DNA from: Afifellaceae bacterium
GTDB lineage: Bacteria > Pseudomonadota > Alphaproteobacteria > Rhizobiales > Afifellaceae
DNA: 64,000 bases
Direction: 5' to 3'
Assembly (NCBI GenBank): GCA_028281235.1
Contig: JANQKG010000050.1
Coordinates: forward strand, 1 to 64,000
The notes under the pieces were generated by a model. That model did not search any database. It was not told the DNA's origin and saw only the letters and a list, made by a program, of their open reading frames with translations. A program made the translations under genes and the position numbers. Every line of letters starts with the position of its first letter. Position 1 is the stretch's first letter. This document shows, piece after piece, positions 15,612-24,416 of the stretch.

Positions 15612-16436
15612 ATGGACCCCACCTACAATCGCGGTATCGCCATTCTTCGCGCGACGTTTCTGACAATCGTCGGCATCTTCACCATCTTTCCGCTGGTGTG
15701 GCTCATCATCGGGTCGCTGAAGACGCGGCATGATGCGCTGGCGCTGCCGCCGCGGCTCATCTTCACGCCGGTCTTCGACGCCTACCATAAGATCCTCGCC
15801 GGCGGGATCTTGAACGCCTTCGCCAACAGTTTGACGATCGGACTGACCAATGTCGCGCTCGCTTTGGTGATCGGCGTTCCCGCCGCCTACGCGCTCTCGC
15901 GCATGCGCGGGGCCGTTCAAGAGAACCTCTCCTTCTGGGTGCTCTCCATCCGCATGGCGCCACTCTTCAGCGTCATCCTGCCGCTTTATGTGCTTTTCAA
16001 GTCGCTCGGGCTGCTCGACACACGCTTTGCGGTGGCGCTTGCTCATCTCAGCCTCACGCTGCCGCTCACCGTGTGGCTATTGATGACCTATTTCCGTGGC
16101 CTGCCGACGGAGCTTGACGATGCCGCCATGATCGACGGCGCTTCACCGCTGCAAACCTTGCTCTATGTCATCGTTCCGATCAGCCGGCCGATGATTGCCT
16201 CCGTTGCGGTCGTTGTGTTCATCTTTTCGTGGAACGAGTTTCTGCTCGCTTTCTTTCTGACGTCGCGCGACGCGCAGACCGTGCCGGTCGTGGTCGCCGG
16301 CCTGGCGGGCACGATGAGTTTCGACTGGCCGCTGATTGCGGCCGTGTCGGTCTGCTCGATGCTGCCGGCCTTCCTGTTCGTCGGCGTGGCGCAGCGGCAT
16401 ATCGTGGCCGGGCTGGCGAGCGGAGCGATCAAATAG
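15612..16436 (+). CDS. Sugar ABC transporter permease (MalG-type)
   Basis: A 274-residue permease, partner of the MalF-type protein. The EAA loop reads LDDAAMIDGASPLQTLLYVI, with the aspartate-containing variant common in this group, and the ending HIVAGLASGAIK is characteristic of MalG-type proteins. The ATG at 15612 (MDPTYNRG) is used; the longer frame overlaps the upstream permease and has no signal. The gene is followed after 16 bases by the SDR, so transport and metabolism are in one transcript. Confidence 0.92.
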   Translation: MDPTYNRGIAILRATFLTIVGIFTIFPLVWLIIGSLKTRHDALALPPRLIFTPVFDAYHKILAGGILNAFANSLTIGLTNVALALVIGVPAAYALSRMRGAVQENLSFWVLSIRMAPLFSVILPLYVLFKSLGLLDTRFAVALAHLSLTLPLTVWLLMTYFRGLPTELDDAAMIDGASPLQTLLYVIVPISRPMIASVAVVVFIFSWNEFLLAFFLTSRDAQTVPVVVAGLAGTMSFDWPLIAAVSVCSMLPAFLFVGVAQRHIVAGLASGAIK

Positions 16437-16452
16437 CCGAAGGGACGATGTC

Positions 16453-17214
16453 ATGAATGCCGGATCGTCGCGGCGATCTCGTCACGCAATCATCACGGGC
16501 ACGGCTGGTGGCATCGGCGCGGCGTTGGCCGCACGTTTCCTTGGCGTTGGCTGGCGCGTCACCGGCATCGATATCCGGCCAAGCGGAGCCGACCTTGCCG
16601 GCGCGGCGGGCTTTCAAGGCGTTGCCGCCGACATCACCGACGAGGCCGCCATGGGCGCAGCCATGGACGGCGCCTGGGCCGCCGCGCCGGTCAGCGCCGT
16701 CATTGCCAATGCGGCGGTCACCGATCTGCGCCACCATAATGTCGTCGATCTGCCGCTCGCGGTTTGGCAGTCAGTGCTGCGGGTCAATGTCGACGGCGCC
16801 CTCATCACGGCGCGGGCGGCGGCGCGGCGCATGGTCGAGCAGCGCAGCGGCAACATCGTTTTCGTTACCTCTTCGCTGGGGCGCCTCTCAGATGCGCTGC
16901 CCGGCGACGCGCCCTATTGCACGGCCAAGGCGGCGGTGGAGATGCTGGCGCGGGTGCTCGCCAAGGAGGTCGCGAGCGATCGCGTCAACGTCAACACGCT
17001 GTTCCCGTCGGTCAAGATCGATACTGGTTTCTTCGCTCATCTGGACGCATCGGAACGCGCCGACCTCGCGCCGCCGACGATCCTCAACGAGACGGCGCTG
17101 TTCCTCGCCGCGCAGCCGCCCGGTGCAATCACCGGAGAATCGCTTGACCAGCAGCGATGGGACGACGACGAGGAGTACCGGCTAAGCTGGCAATCGGGGA
17201 GGGGACCTGGATGA
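16453..17214 (+). CDS. Short-chain dehydrogenase/reductase (SDR)
   Basis: A 253-residue SDR. The cofactor loop is TGTAGGIG near residue 16, the active site shows TSSLGRLS and the YxxxK pair in PYCTAKAAVEML. The usual NNAG motif is replaced by IANAAV, a tolerated variant. The ATG at 16453 follows AAGGGA. The stop overlaps the start of the creatininase homologue (ATGA). The protein probably interconverts a hydroxyl and keto group on the imported sugar or polyol; the exact substrate is not visible. Confidence 0.9.
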   Translation: MNAGSSRRSRHAIITGTAGGIGAALAARFLGVGWRVTGIDIRPSGADLAGAAGFQGVAADITDEAAMGAAMDGAWAAAPVSAVIANAAVTDLRHHNVVDLPLAVWQSVLRVNVDGALITARAAARRMVEQRSGNIVFVTSSLGRLSDALPGDAPYCTAKAAVEMLARVLAKEVASDRVNVNTLFPSVKIDTGFFAHLDASERADLAPPTILNETALFLAAQPPGAITGESLDQQRWDDDEEYRLSWQSGRGPG

Positions 17215-17972
17215 CGCCTTATCTGCTCGCCGCCACGGCGACGATGCCTGAGGTCAAGGCCTTTATAGGCCGATATCCGTTCGCCATCCTGCCGGTCGGC
17301 TCCACCGAACAGCACGGCCCGCATCTGCCGCTCGACACGGACAACCGCATCGCCGAGCGCGTCGCGTGGGAGACGGCGACCAAGAGCCTTGGCCTCGTCC
17401 TGCCGACGTCGCCGTTCGGCTATGCCTGGGTCTGGAAGGGCGTCCCCGGCTGCCTGACGCTCAGCTTCGACACTTACAAGGCGATGATCGGCGACCTTGC
17501 CGAGAGCCTCGACCTGTGGGGCATCAAGGCGGTCTACGTGATCTCCGGGCATGGCGCGAATTCGCAGGTGGTCAAGCATGCCGTCCGTGAGCTGATCCAC
17601 GAACGCTACGGCATCAAGGTGCTTTACGGCATGTATCAGGGGATCGACGAGATGCTGGCGGAGACCGACTCCGAGCGCTGGCATAACGATATCCACGCGG
17701 AGGAAATCGAGACGTCCATGATGCTGGCGATCGCACCGGAGAGTGTGCGCATGGATCTGGCGGCGGCGGACTATCCGCCGGTGCCGGCCGATTACGGCAA
17801 GTCGGAACTCTCCATGGGGCATATGATGCAGAGCGGCGTGTTCGGCGACCCGACGCCATCCACGGCAGAGAAGGGCCGGCGATGGATCGAGCTGGCGAGC
17901 GCGCGTTCAGCCGCGTTATGGCTCTCGTTCCTGGCGCGCCATGGCCTTTATCAGCACGACGGCGCGCAATGA
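17211..17972 (+). CDS. Creatininase-family amidohydrolase (copy 2)
   Basis: A 253-residue member of the creatininase superfamily. Metal ligands lie in GSTEQHGPHLPLDTDN near residue 32, VISGHGANSQ mid-chain and DIHAEEIETSMM later, all intact and closer to the classical family pattern than copy 1 at 11318-12073. The ATG at 17211 follows GGGAGGGG and overlaps the SDR stop by four bases; its own stop overlaps the FGGY kinase start by four bases. Placement between an SDR and a sugar kinase suggests that the family fold acts here on a sugar-derived lactone, amide or aldol rather than creatinine. Confidence 0.9.
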   Translation: MTPYLLAATATMPEVKAFIGRYPFAILPVGSTEQHGPHLPLDTDNRIAERVAWETATKSLGLVLPTSPFGYAWVWKGVPGCLTLSFDTYKAMIGDLAESLDLWGIKAVYVISGHGANSQVVKHAVRELIHERYGIKVLYGMYQGIDEMLAETDSERWHNDIHAEEIETSMMLAIAPESVRMDLAAADYPPVPADYGKSELSMGHMMQSGVFGDPTPSTAEKGRRWIELASARSAALWLSFLARHGLYQHDGAQ

Positions 17973-19453
17973 GTGTGCCCGGCTATCTGGGCATCGACCT
18001 CGGCACGTCCGCGGTCAAGGTTCTTTTCCAGGACGAGGGCGGCAAAGTGCGTGCCAAGGCGCGCGTGCCCTATGAGACTCGTGCCCCGCAGCCGAACTGG
18101 GCGGAGCAATCGCCACGCGATTGGTGGCGCGCGACGGGTGACGCCGTGCGCAAAGTTTTGGCTTCGCTCGGTGGTGAGGCCGATGTGCGCGGCATCGGCC
18201 TTTCCGGTCAGCTCAACGGCTTCGTGCTGCTCGATCGGGACCGCGAGCCGCTGCACGACGCCGTCATCTGGCTTGACCTGCGCAGCGCCGATACGTGCGC
18301 GCGGCTCGGCGAGACCGTCGGTGCGCGCGTCGCGGAGTTGACCGGCAACCCTCTTTCGCCGATCGCGGTTATGTCCAAGCTCGCCTGGTTTGCCGAGAAC
18401 GAACCAAAGCTCATGCAGCGCGTGCATCGGATCGCCTTGGTCAAGGATTACATCCTCATGCGTCTGACGGGCGAACTCGCCACCGATCCCTCCGACGGTT
18501 GCTGCTCGGCGCTCATGGGTATCGACAGCGGCGCGTGGGAAGCGGATCTCTGCGAGCATGCCGGCGTTTCGCCATCGCAATTGCCGCGCGTTGCGCCATC
18601 AGCTGCGATCGCGGGCCGCGTCAGGCCACAGGTTGCAGCCGAGCTGGGTCTGCCGGCGGAGACGCCTGTCGTCACCGGCGCCGGCGACGTGGCGGCGCTG
18701 GCGGTTGGATGCGGAATCGTGGCGGGCGGACGGGCGGCCGTGACGCTCGGCACGGCCGGTCATGTCGTTCTCGACGCAACGGAGCGGCCATCGCCCGATC
18801 CGGGCGCGGTTTGGCTTCTTCCGCACGCCATTCCCGACCGCCGGCTGTGGCTTGGCTTGGTGATGAGCGGTGGCCTCAGCCTGTCGTGGGGCAGGGGCGT
18901 TCTGGCGGCCGGCGTAGGAGACGATTACGCCGCGCTTGAGGACTTGGCGCGTTCTGCGCCGCCTGGCGCCGGTGGCGTCACCTTCCTGCCGTTCCTTGAA
19001 GGTGCCTCGACGCCCTATCACCGGCCGGACGCGCGCGCTTCGTTTCACGGCATGTCGTCGACGCACGGCCCGGCGCACATGCTGCGTGCTGTGCTGGAAG
19101 GCGTGGCCTTCAACGTCCGGCAATGTGTGGAAGTGTTTGAGGCGAATGGCGGCGCTGTGGAGCATGTGCGGCTTGCGGAGGGCGGTGCGCGCATGCCGTT
19201 GTGGTGTCAGATCATCGCCGATGTGCTGGGACGGCCGGTGCGGTTGCTCGTTGAGTCCGACACGTCGGCTGCCGGCGCCGCACTTCTCGCCAGAGCAGGG
19301 GCCGAAGGCGCCCCGGTGGCGGAGCTTGCTGAGCGTCTGGTCGAGACCGGCCGTGTCTTTGAGCCGGAGGAGGAGGCGGTGTCGGCGACCGACGAGGCGT
19401 TTCGGCGCTATGTCGCAATCTGCGAGCAAACGCTGCGCGCACCTGCGTCCTGA
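17969..19453 (+). CDS. FGGY-family carbohydrate kinase (XylB-like)
   Basis: A 494-residue sugar or polyol kinase. The first phosphate loop is GIDLGTSAVK near residue 6, GLSGQLNGFVLLD and WLDLRSADTC match the xylulokinase N-terminal domain, and the second domain has VTGAGDVAALAVGCG, TLGTAGHVV and LAEGGARMPLWCQIIADVLG. The ATG at 17969 overlaps the creatininase stop (ATGA); a longer frame upstream is shadow. The kinase would trap the imported sugar as its phosphate, and that product is a likely signal for the SorC regulator at 12121-13140. It is the last gene of the operon. Confidence 0.92.
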   Translation: MSVPGYLGIDLGTSAVKVLFQDEGGKVRAKARVPYETRAPQPNWAEQSPRDWWRATGDAVRKVLASLGGEADVRGIGLSGQLNGFVLLDRDREPLHDAVIWLDLRSADTCARLGETVGARVAELTGNPLSPIAVMSKLAWFAENEPKLMQRVHRIALVKDYILMRLTGELATDPSDGCCSALMGIDSGAWEADLCEHAGVSPSQLPRVAPSAAIAGRVRPQVAAELGLPAETPVVTGAGDVAALAVGCGIVAGGRAAVTLGTAGHVVLDATERPSPDPGAVWLLPHAIPDRRLWLGLVMSGGLSLSWGRGVLAAGVGDDYAALEDLARSAPPGAGGVTFLPFLEGASTPYHRPDARASFHGMSSTHGPAHMLRAVLEGVAFNVRQCVEVFEANGGAVEHVRLAEGGARMPLWCQIIADVLGRPVRLLVESDTSAAGAALLARAGAEGAPVAELAERLVETGRVFEPEEEAVSATDEAFRRYVAICEQTLRAPAS

Positions 19454-19798
19454 CACGTTGAGCTGCCGGTGATCATCCGGTTGAAGGACATGCTTTAAGT
19501 GCCACGCAGGGACAGCCTCCAGACAGCCACGACGGCTGATCCTCAGCAATCGGACACCGCTTTGCCAGGCGAAACTGATGTCGTGATCGCCGGTCGGTAG
19601 CAAGGCGATCGCTGGCTCGCTCTTATGGTTGCATCGCTTTCCAAGTCCCAGCCATTGCGCCTCGCAGCACAATTTGTCAGACATCTGTCATCGGTTGCCT
19701 GAGCGAGCCGTTTCAGTGCCCGCCGTCGGCCGGTCATGGCTGTCCGTCGGCGTTGCATGGCAGGGCGGAGCGTGAAACATGACAACTAGGGAGCGATC
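19454..19798 (+). promoter_or_regulatory. Intergenic region upstream of oligopeptide importer, candidate FadR-type operator
   Basis: This 345-base stretch holds no convincing gene. The palindrome TGTCAGACA (19675-19683), extended to TTGTCAGACAT, resembles the TnGTCnGACnA pattern bound by many FCD-type GntR regulators, and the operon it precedes ends with such a regulator (26570-27304). The ribosome site AGGGAG lies immediately before the binding-protein ATG. No clear -35/-10 pair was identified, and no strong terminator for the kinase operon. Confidence 0.4.
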
Positions 19799-21409
19799 AT
19801 GAACATCCGATCCATTGCGACATTCACCGCGGCGGCCACTCTCGCCGTAAGCTTGGCGCTGCCGACGGCGGCGCAACACGTCAACGCGCCGGGGGACAAC
19901 ACCACCGGCACGCACGCCGATTACATGAAGACGGTCTATTCCCGCGCCGGCTACCCTGAGATGCTGCAGCTTTCGCTGACGAGCTTCGACCACAATTACG
20001 AACTGCACGGCATCGCCGCGGAGAGCTGGGAGCAATCCGAGGACGGGCTGACCTGGACCTTCACCCTGCGTGAGGGCCTGAAGTTTTCCGACGGACATCC
20101 GCTGACCGCGGAGGATTACGTCTTTGCGCTGCAGCGCGCTGCCACCGGCGGCTACGATTTCGCCTGGTACTGGGACTTCGCCGCCGGCATCAAGAACTGG
20201 AAGGCCGTCACCGAAGGCGAAGCCGACGTCTCCACCCTTGGCATTCGCGCCGTTGACGATCTCACGATCGAAGTCACAACGGAGACGCCCAAGCCCTATC
20301 TGCCGAGTGTGGTGAGTCTTTGGTACAGCGTGCCCAAGCATGTCGTGGACGAGCTTGGCGATGATTACGCGCTTTCCGTGGACACGCATGTCGGGGCCGG
20401 TGCCTACATGATGGAAGCCTGGGAGAAGAACGACAACACCATGACACTGGTGCGCAACCCGGAATTTAACGGCGTCTGGCCGGGTCTGCCCGACAGCATC
20501 ACCATCGACCAGAGCCTTGGCGCGCCGGAAGTCGGGCTTCCCGCTTTCATGGCAGGCGAGGTGGACTTCGCCTTCTTGAACGCCGGTCAGATCCCGTTTG
20601 TCGAGCAGCGCATGCCTGATCAGATCCGCGAGAACGCGATCTTCGCCATCTCGTACATTTCGTTCGATCTGGAGAGCCCGCCCTTCGACAATGTCGATGT
20701 GCGCAAGGCGCTCTGGTACGCGATCGATCGGGAGGAAATGACCTCCACCGTGCTCAAGAACCTGGCCATTCCGGCCAACTCCCTTCTGTCGCCGTCCTAT
20801 CCCGGCTACAGCCAGGCGATTGCCGACAAGGCGGTGTTCGATCCCGACAAAGCGCGTGAGCACCTGGCCAAGGCCGGCTACCCCAACGGCGAGGGCTTCC
20901 CGGAGGTCGAGATCTGGTATCGCGAGCAGGGCGGCTATAACGGCGCCATCACGCCGCCGATGCTTCAGTATCTGCAGGCGGAGTTCAAAGAGCATCTGGG
21001 CATTGAGATGGGCATCCGCGTGATGCCGATCCAGGACTGGATGGATGCGCTCCTCAACGAGACCAACAATCTGTTCCTGTCGCCCTATGAGTTCGACTAC
21101 ATCGACCCGTCGAACTTCTTCGGCATCTTCTACAATGGTGGCCGACACGATCACAAAGTGCCGGAATACGATCGTCTGGTCGCTGAAGCGGACGCCAATC
21201 CAGTGTGGGAGGAGCGCGTTGCGCTTTACGAACAGGCCGAGCAGGTGCTGATCGACAATGCCTCGATCGTTCCGCTCGTCCACCCGATCCAGATGTTTGT
21301 GGTCAGCGACCGGCTGGCCGGCGAGGGCGTTGGGGCCAATGCGCAGGGCATGACGCCGATGAACCGGCTGGTGCCCTTCTTCTACGCGCATACGAATGTC
21401 GCCGAGTAG
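19799..21409 (+). CDS. Oligopeptide/dipeptide-type ABC substrate-binding protein (family 5)
   Basis: A 536-residue periplasmic binding protein of the OppA/DppA family. The ATG at 19799 follows AGGGAG and starts a Sec signal peptide with cleavage near TAAQ. Family landmarks are LAESWEQS-like IAAESWEQSEDGLTWTFTLR, GLKFSDGHPLTAEDY and DVRKALWYAIDREEM. It captures peptides or another medium-sized ligand for the DppBC/OppDF components downstream. A perfect 10-bp stem-loop separates it from oppD. The downstream aminotransferase suggests an amino-acid-derived ligand. Confidence 0.94.
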   Translation: MNIRSIATFTAAATLAVSLALPTAAQHVNAPGDNTTGTHADYMKTVYSRAGYPEMLQLSLTSFDHNYELHGIAAESWEQSEDGLTWTFTLREGLKFSDGHPLTAEDYVFALQRAATGGYDFAWYWDFAAGIKNWKAVTEGEADVSTLGIRAVDDLTIEVTTETPKPYLPSVVSLWYSVPKHVVDELGDDYALSVDTHVGAGAYMMEAWEKNDNTMTLVRNPEFNGVWPGLPDSITIDQSLGAPEVGLPAFMAGEVDFAFLNAGQIPFVEQRMPDQIRENAIFAISYISFDLESPPFDNVDVRKALWYAIDREEMTSTVLKNLAIPANSLLSPSYPGYSQAIADKAVFDPDKAREHLAKAGYPNGEGFPEVEIWYREQGGYNGAITPPMLQYLQAEFKEHLGIEMGIRVMPIQDWMDALLNETNNLFLSPYEFDYIDPSNFFGIFYNGGRHDHKVPEYDRLVAEADANPVWEERVALYEQAEQVLIDNASIVPLVHPIQMFVVSDRLAGEGVGANAQGMTPMNRLVPFFYAHTNVAE

Positions 21410-21435
21410 TTTCGCGGCGACCAACCAAAGCATCG

Positions 21436-21460
21436 CTTCCCGGCGCCCGCCGCCGGGAAG
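21436..21460 (+). other. Intergenic stem-loop covering the oppD ribosome site
   Basis: A perfect 10-bp stem, CTTCCCGGCG (21436-21445) against CGCCGGGAAG (21451-21460), closes a CCCGC loop. Its 3' arm contains the GGGAAG ribosome site of the ATPase gene starting at 21465. Folding would protect the binding-protein message and hide the next ribosome site, lowering ATPase synthesis. Confidence 0.82.
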
Positions 21461-21464
21461 CGAG

Positions 21465-22460
21465 ATGGAAGGCGGCGGTGCTAGTACCGTTGCGTCGACG
21501 CCGCTTGTCGAGATCGACGACCTTCATGTCAGCTTCGTGCAGCACGACGGCCTGGTTCAGGCTGTGCGAGGCGTGACGTTTCATGTCGATGCGGGCGAAA
21601 GCCTGGGCATCGTCGGCGAAAGCGGCTCCGGGAAATCGGTCTCCTGCATGGCCGTTCTGCGGCTCCTACAAAGTCCCCCGGCACGTATCGAAGCGCGGAC
21701 GCTCCAGATCGGCGGCGTGCCGGTGATGCGTGCCGACAAGGCGCAGCTTTCCGATATTCGCGGTCGACTTGCGGCCATGGTTTTCCAGGACCCAATGACC
21801 GCCTTCGATCCGGTGTTTACGATTGGCCAGCAGATCGTGGAGACCATTCGTGCGCACCGCTCAGCGAGCAAGGCTGCGGCGCGCCAGGAGGCGCAAGACT
21901 TGCTAGCGCGTGTTGAGATTCGAAATCCCGACGCGGTGCTGAATTCCTATCCGCATCAGCTTTCCGGCGGCATGCTGCAGCGCGCGATGATCGCCATGGC
22001 GCTGTCCTGTCGCCCGGCGGTGCTCTTTGCGGACGAACCGACGACGGCGCTCGACGTCACGGTCCAGGCTCAGATCCTCCAACTCATCAAGGAACTGCAG
22101 GGCGATCTCAGAATGGGATTGGTGATGATCACGCACGATCTGGGCGTGATCGCCGAAACGGTCGACCGCGTCATCGTCATGTATGGCGGCAAGGTGATGG
22201 AGCAGGCCCGTGTTGAGGATATCTTCGACGACCCGCGCCATCCCTATACGATCGCGCTGATGGAATCGATGCCGGGCCAGGAGGGCGGACGCCGCCGGCT
22301 TCGCGAGATTCCGGGCGGGTCGCCCAATCCGGTCAGCCCGCCCGCCGGCTGTCCGTTCCATCCGCGCTGCCCGCAGGCCGATGCCCAATGCGCATCGGAA
22401 GAACCCGCGTTTGCCGAGATCGGCCCCGGCCGCCACGCGGCCTGCTGGAGGGTGCATTGA
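21465..22460 (+). CDS. Oligopeptide-type ABC transporter ATPase (OppD/DppD)
   Basis: A 331-residue ATPase. Walker A is GESGSGKS, the Q-loop is in [11 protein letters not shown], the signature is [15 protein letters not shown], Walker B is [12 protein letters not shown] and the switch histidine is in [10 protein letters not shown]. The C-terminal [14 protein letters not shown] cluster matches the cysteine motif that binds an iron-sulfur cluster in some Opp/Dpp ATPases. The ATG at 21465 (MEGGGAST) follows GGGAAG, which lies in the stem-loop described at 21436-21460. The stop overlaps the TTG start of the OppF-type gene. Confidence 0.94.
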   Translation: MEGGGASTVASTPLVEIDDLHVSFVQHDGLVQAVRGVTFHVDAGESLGIVGESGSGKSVSCMAVLRLLQSPPARIEARTLQIGGVPVMRADKAQLSDIRGRLAAMVFQDPMTAFDPVFTIGQQIVETIRAHRSASKAAARQEAQDLLARVEIRNPDAVLNSYPHQLSGGMLQRAMIAMALSCRPAVLFADEPTTALDVTVQAQILQLIKELQGDLRMGLVMITHDLGVIAETVDRVIVMYGGKVMEQARVEDIFDDPRHPYTIALMESMPGQEGGRRRLREIPGGSPNPVSPPAGCPFHPRCPQADAQCASEEPAFAEIGPGRHAACWRVH

Positions 22461-23443
22461 GCACCGCCAATGCGCAGGTCAAGATAGCCGCCCCGGCGGC
22501 ACTTGAGCTCAAGGGGCTCGGCAAGAGCTTCCGTCTGAAGACGGGCGGCTTCTTCCGCCCGGGCTATGTTGAACTGAAGGCGGTGCGCGACGTCGATTTG
22601 ACCGTGCCGAAAAACGCCATTGTCGGGCTTGTTGGAGAAAGCGGCTCAGGCAAGACGACCACGGGGATCATGGCGCTGCGGCTGATTGAGCCGACCACCG
22701 GTGAAATCTGGCTTGACGGCGAGAACATCACCACGTTGGAGGCGGGCGAGCTCAAGCGCCATCGGCGCAAGATGCAGGTCGTCTTCCAGGACAGCTACTC
22801 TGCGCTCGACCCGATGTTCACATTGGCGCAGATCGTTGCGGAGCCGCTGCACATTCACGGCATCGGCAGTGCTGCGGAACAGACCGATCTTGCGTTGGAC
22901 TGGCTGGAGCGCGTCGGGCTTCACCGGTCCTTCGGCAATCGCTACCCGCACGAGTTATCCGGCGGGCAGCGCCAGCGCGTCGCTATCGCGCGGGCGCTGA
23001 TATTACAGCCGGATGTGCTGATTGCCGACGAGCCGACGTCGGCGCTGGACGTTTCGGTCAAGGCGCAGATCATCAACCTTCTGCAAGACCTGCAGGAGGA
23101 TATGGGTCTGTCGATCCTGTTCATCAGTCACGATCTTTCCGTCGTGCGCTCGCTGACCGACACGGTCGCCGTGATGTTCAACGGCCGGATCGTGGAGCAG
23201 GCGCCGACAGAGGCGATCTTCACCGATAGCCGCCATCCCTATACACGCTCGCTTCTCGATGCGATCCCGGTGCTCAATCCGCGCCACCGGCGCGCCCGCA
23301 CGTTCCGCTCTCGCGACGAATTGGAGGCCGACAAGCCGCAGATCGCCGCAAGCGACCTGCCCGGTGGGCCGGCGCCGTCGGAGCAGCCGCGCCTTGTCAC
23401 GGTCGCGCCGGACCATCGGGTCGAGGCTGTGGTGACGCAATGA
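22457..23443 (+). CDS. Oligopeptide-type ABC transporter ATPase (OppF/DppF)
   Basis: A 328-residue ATPase, partner of the OppD-type protein. Walker A is GESGSGKTT, the Q-loop is in VFQDSYSALDP, the signature is LSGGQRQRVAIARAL, Walker B is VLIADEPTSALD and the switch histidine is in ISHDLSVVRS. The start is TTG at 22457: it overlaps the OppD stop as TTGA and has GGAGGG upstream, whereas the longer frame runs into oppD. The usual C-terminal cysteine cluster of Opp/Dpp ATPases is missing here, replaced by an Arg/Ala/Pro-rich tail. Confidence 0.92.
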   Translation: MSTANAQVKIAAPAALELKGLGKSFRLKTGGFFRPGYVELKAVRDVDLTVPKNAIVGLVGESGSGKTTTGIMALRLIEPTTGEIWLDGENITTLEAGELKRHRRKMQVVFQDSYSALDPMFTLAQIVAEPLHIHGIGSAAEQTDLALDWLERVGLHRSFGNRYPHELSGGQRQRVAIARALILQPDVLIADEPTSALDVSVKAQIINLLQDLQEDMGLSILFISHDLSVVRSLTDTVAVMFNGRIVEQAPTEAIFTDSRHPYTRSLLDAIPVLNPRHRRARTFRSRDELEADKPQIAASDLPGGPAPSEQPRLVTVAPDHRVEAVVTQ

Positions 23444-23483
23444 AGCGACCCAGCCGACAGTGCCGGGGCGGGAGCGCGCCGCG

Positions 23484-24416
23484 ATGACCGGCTACATTCT
23501 CCGCCGGCTCGTCTCCGTGGCGGTCACCTTCATCATCGTGTCGGTGATCATCTTCCTGATGATGCACTCCATCCCCGGCGGGCCGTTCGACCACGGTGAC
23601 ATGCCGCTGCCCGACGCGGTGCGCGAGCGGCTGATGGCGCAATACGGGCTCGACCAGCCACTCTACGTTCAATATCTGCGCTACATGTGGGCTGTCCTAC
23701 AGCTCGATTTTGGCGTGCCCTTCCAGAGCCCCGGCGAGACCGTGCTTGAACTTCTCGGCCGCGCCTGGGTCCCCTCGCTCGTGCTTGGCGGGCTGGGTGT
23801 TCTGATCGGCGCTCCGCTCGGCATGCTTCTGGGCATCGCGGCCGCGCTTCGCCGCAACTCCTGGCTCGATTATCTGGCCTCCGTTGTCGCCACGCTGGGT
23901 CTCACCGTGCCGGTCTTCGTGACGTCCATGCTGCTGATCCTGGTCTTTGCGGTCTGGTTCAACTGGCTGCCGGCATCGGGATGGGGTTCGCCGACGCATT
24001 GGATCCTGCCGATCGCCGCCTATGCGACGATCCCCATGGCGACCTATGCCCGCTACACGCGCTCTGCCATGCTGGACACGCTCAACAAGCCGTTCGTCAT
24101 GGTGCTCCGCGCCAAGGGCCTGTCGGAGAACAGAATCATCTTCCAGCATGTGTTGCGCAATTCGGCGATCCCGATGGTCACCGTGTTCCTGCCCATGTTC
24201 ATCGGCACGGCGACCGGTTCGATCTTCGTTGAAGCCATGTTCCGTGTACCCGGGCTTGGGGCCTATTTCGTCACCTCCATCAGGACCCGCGACTATCCGC
24301 TGGAGATGGCGCTGATGCTGATGATCACGGTGATGTTCTGCCTCGCCTATCTGATTTCCGACATCGTCTATGCGTGGCTCAATCCGCGCCTTCGTCACGG
24401 AGAGCGTAAGGGATGA
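23484..24416 (+). CDS. Peptide-type ABC transporter permease (DppB)
   Basis: A 310-residue permease with the DppB N-terminus MTGYILRRLVSVAVTF, the conserved GPFDHGDMPLPDAVRERLMAQYGLDQP region (interrupted here for brevity at its key residues GPF, P and YGLD), and six membrane segments. The EAA-type loop lies around RAKGLSENRIIFQHVLRNS. The ATG at 23484 follows GGGAG. It overlaps the DppC-type gene by four bases. It forms the membrane channel with DppC. Confidence 0.93.
   Translation: MTGYILRRLVSVAVTFIIVSVIIFLMMHSIPGGPFDHGDMPLPDAVRERLMAQYGLDQPLYVQYLRYMWAVLQLDFGVPFQSPGETVLELLGRAWVPSLVLGGLGVLIGAPLGMLLGIAAALRRNSWLDYLASVVATLGLTVPVFVTSMLLILVFAVWFNWLPASGWGSPTHWILPIAAYATIPMATYARYTRSAMLDTLNKPFVMVLRAKGLSENRIIFQHVLRNSAIPMVTVFLPMFIGTATGSIFVEAMFRVPGLGAYFVTSIRTRDYPLEMALMLMITVMFCLAYLISDIVYAWLNPRLRHGERKG

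Noticed and set aside
22388-22456. OppF extension within oppD
   Set aside because: The TTG at 22457 has GGAGGG upstream and an overlap with the OppD stop; the extension has no family residues.
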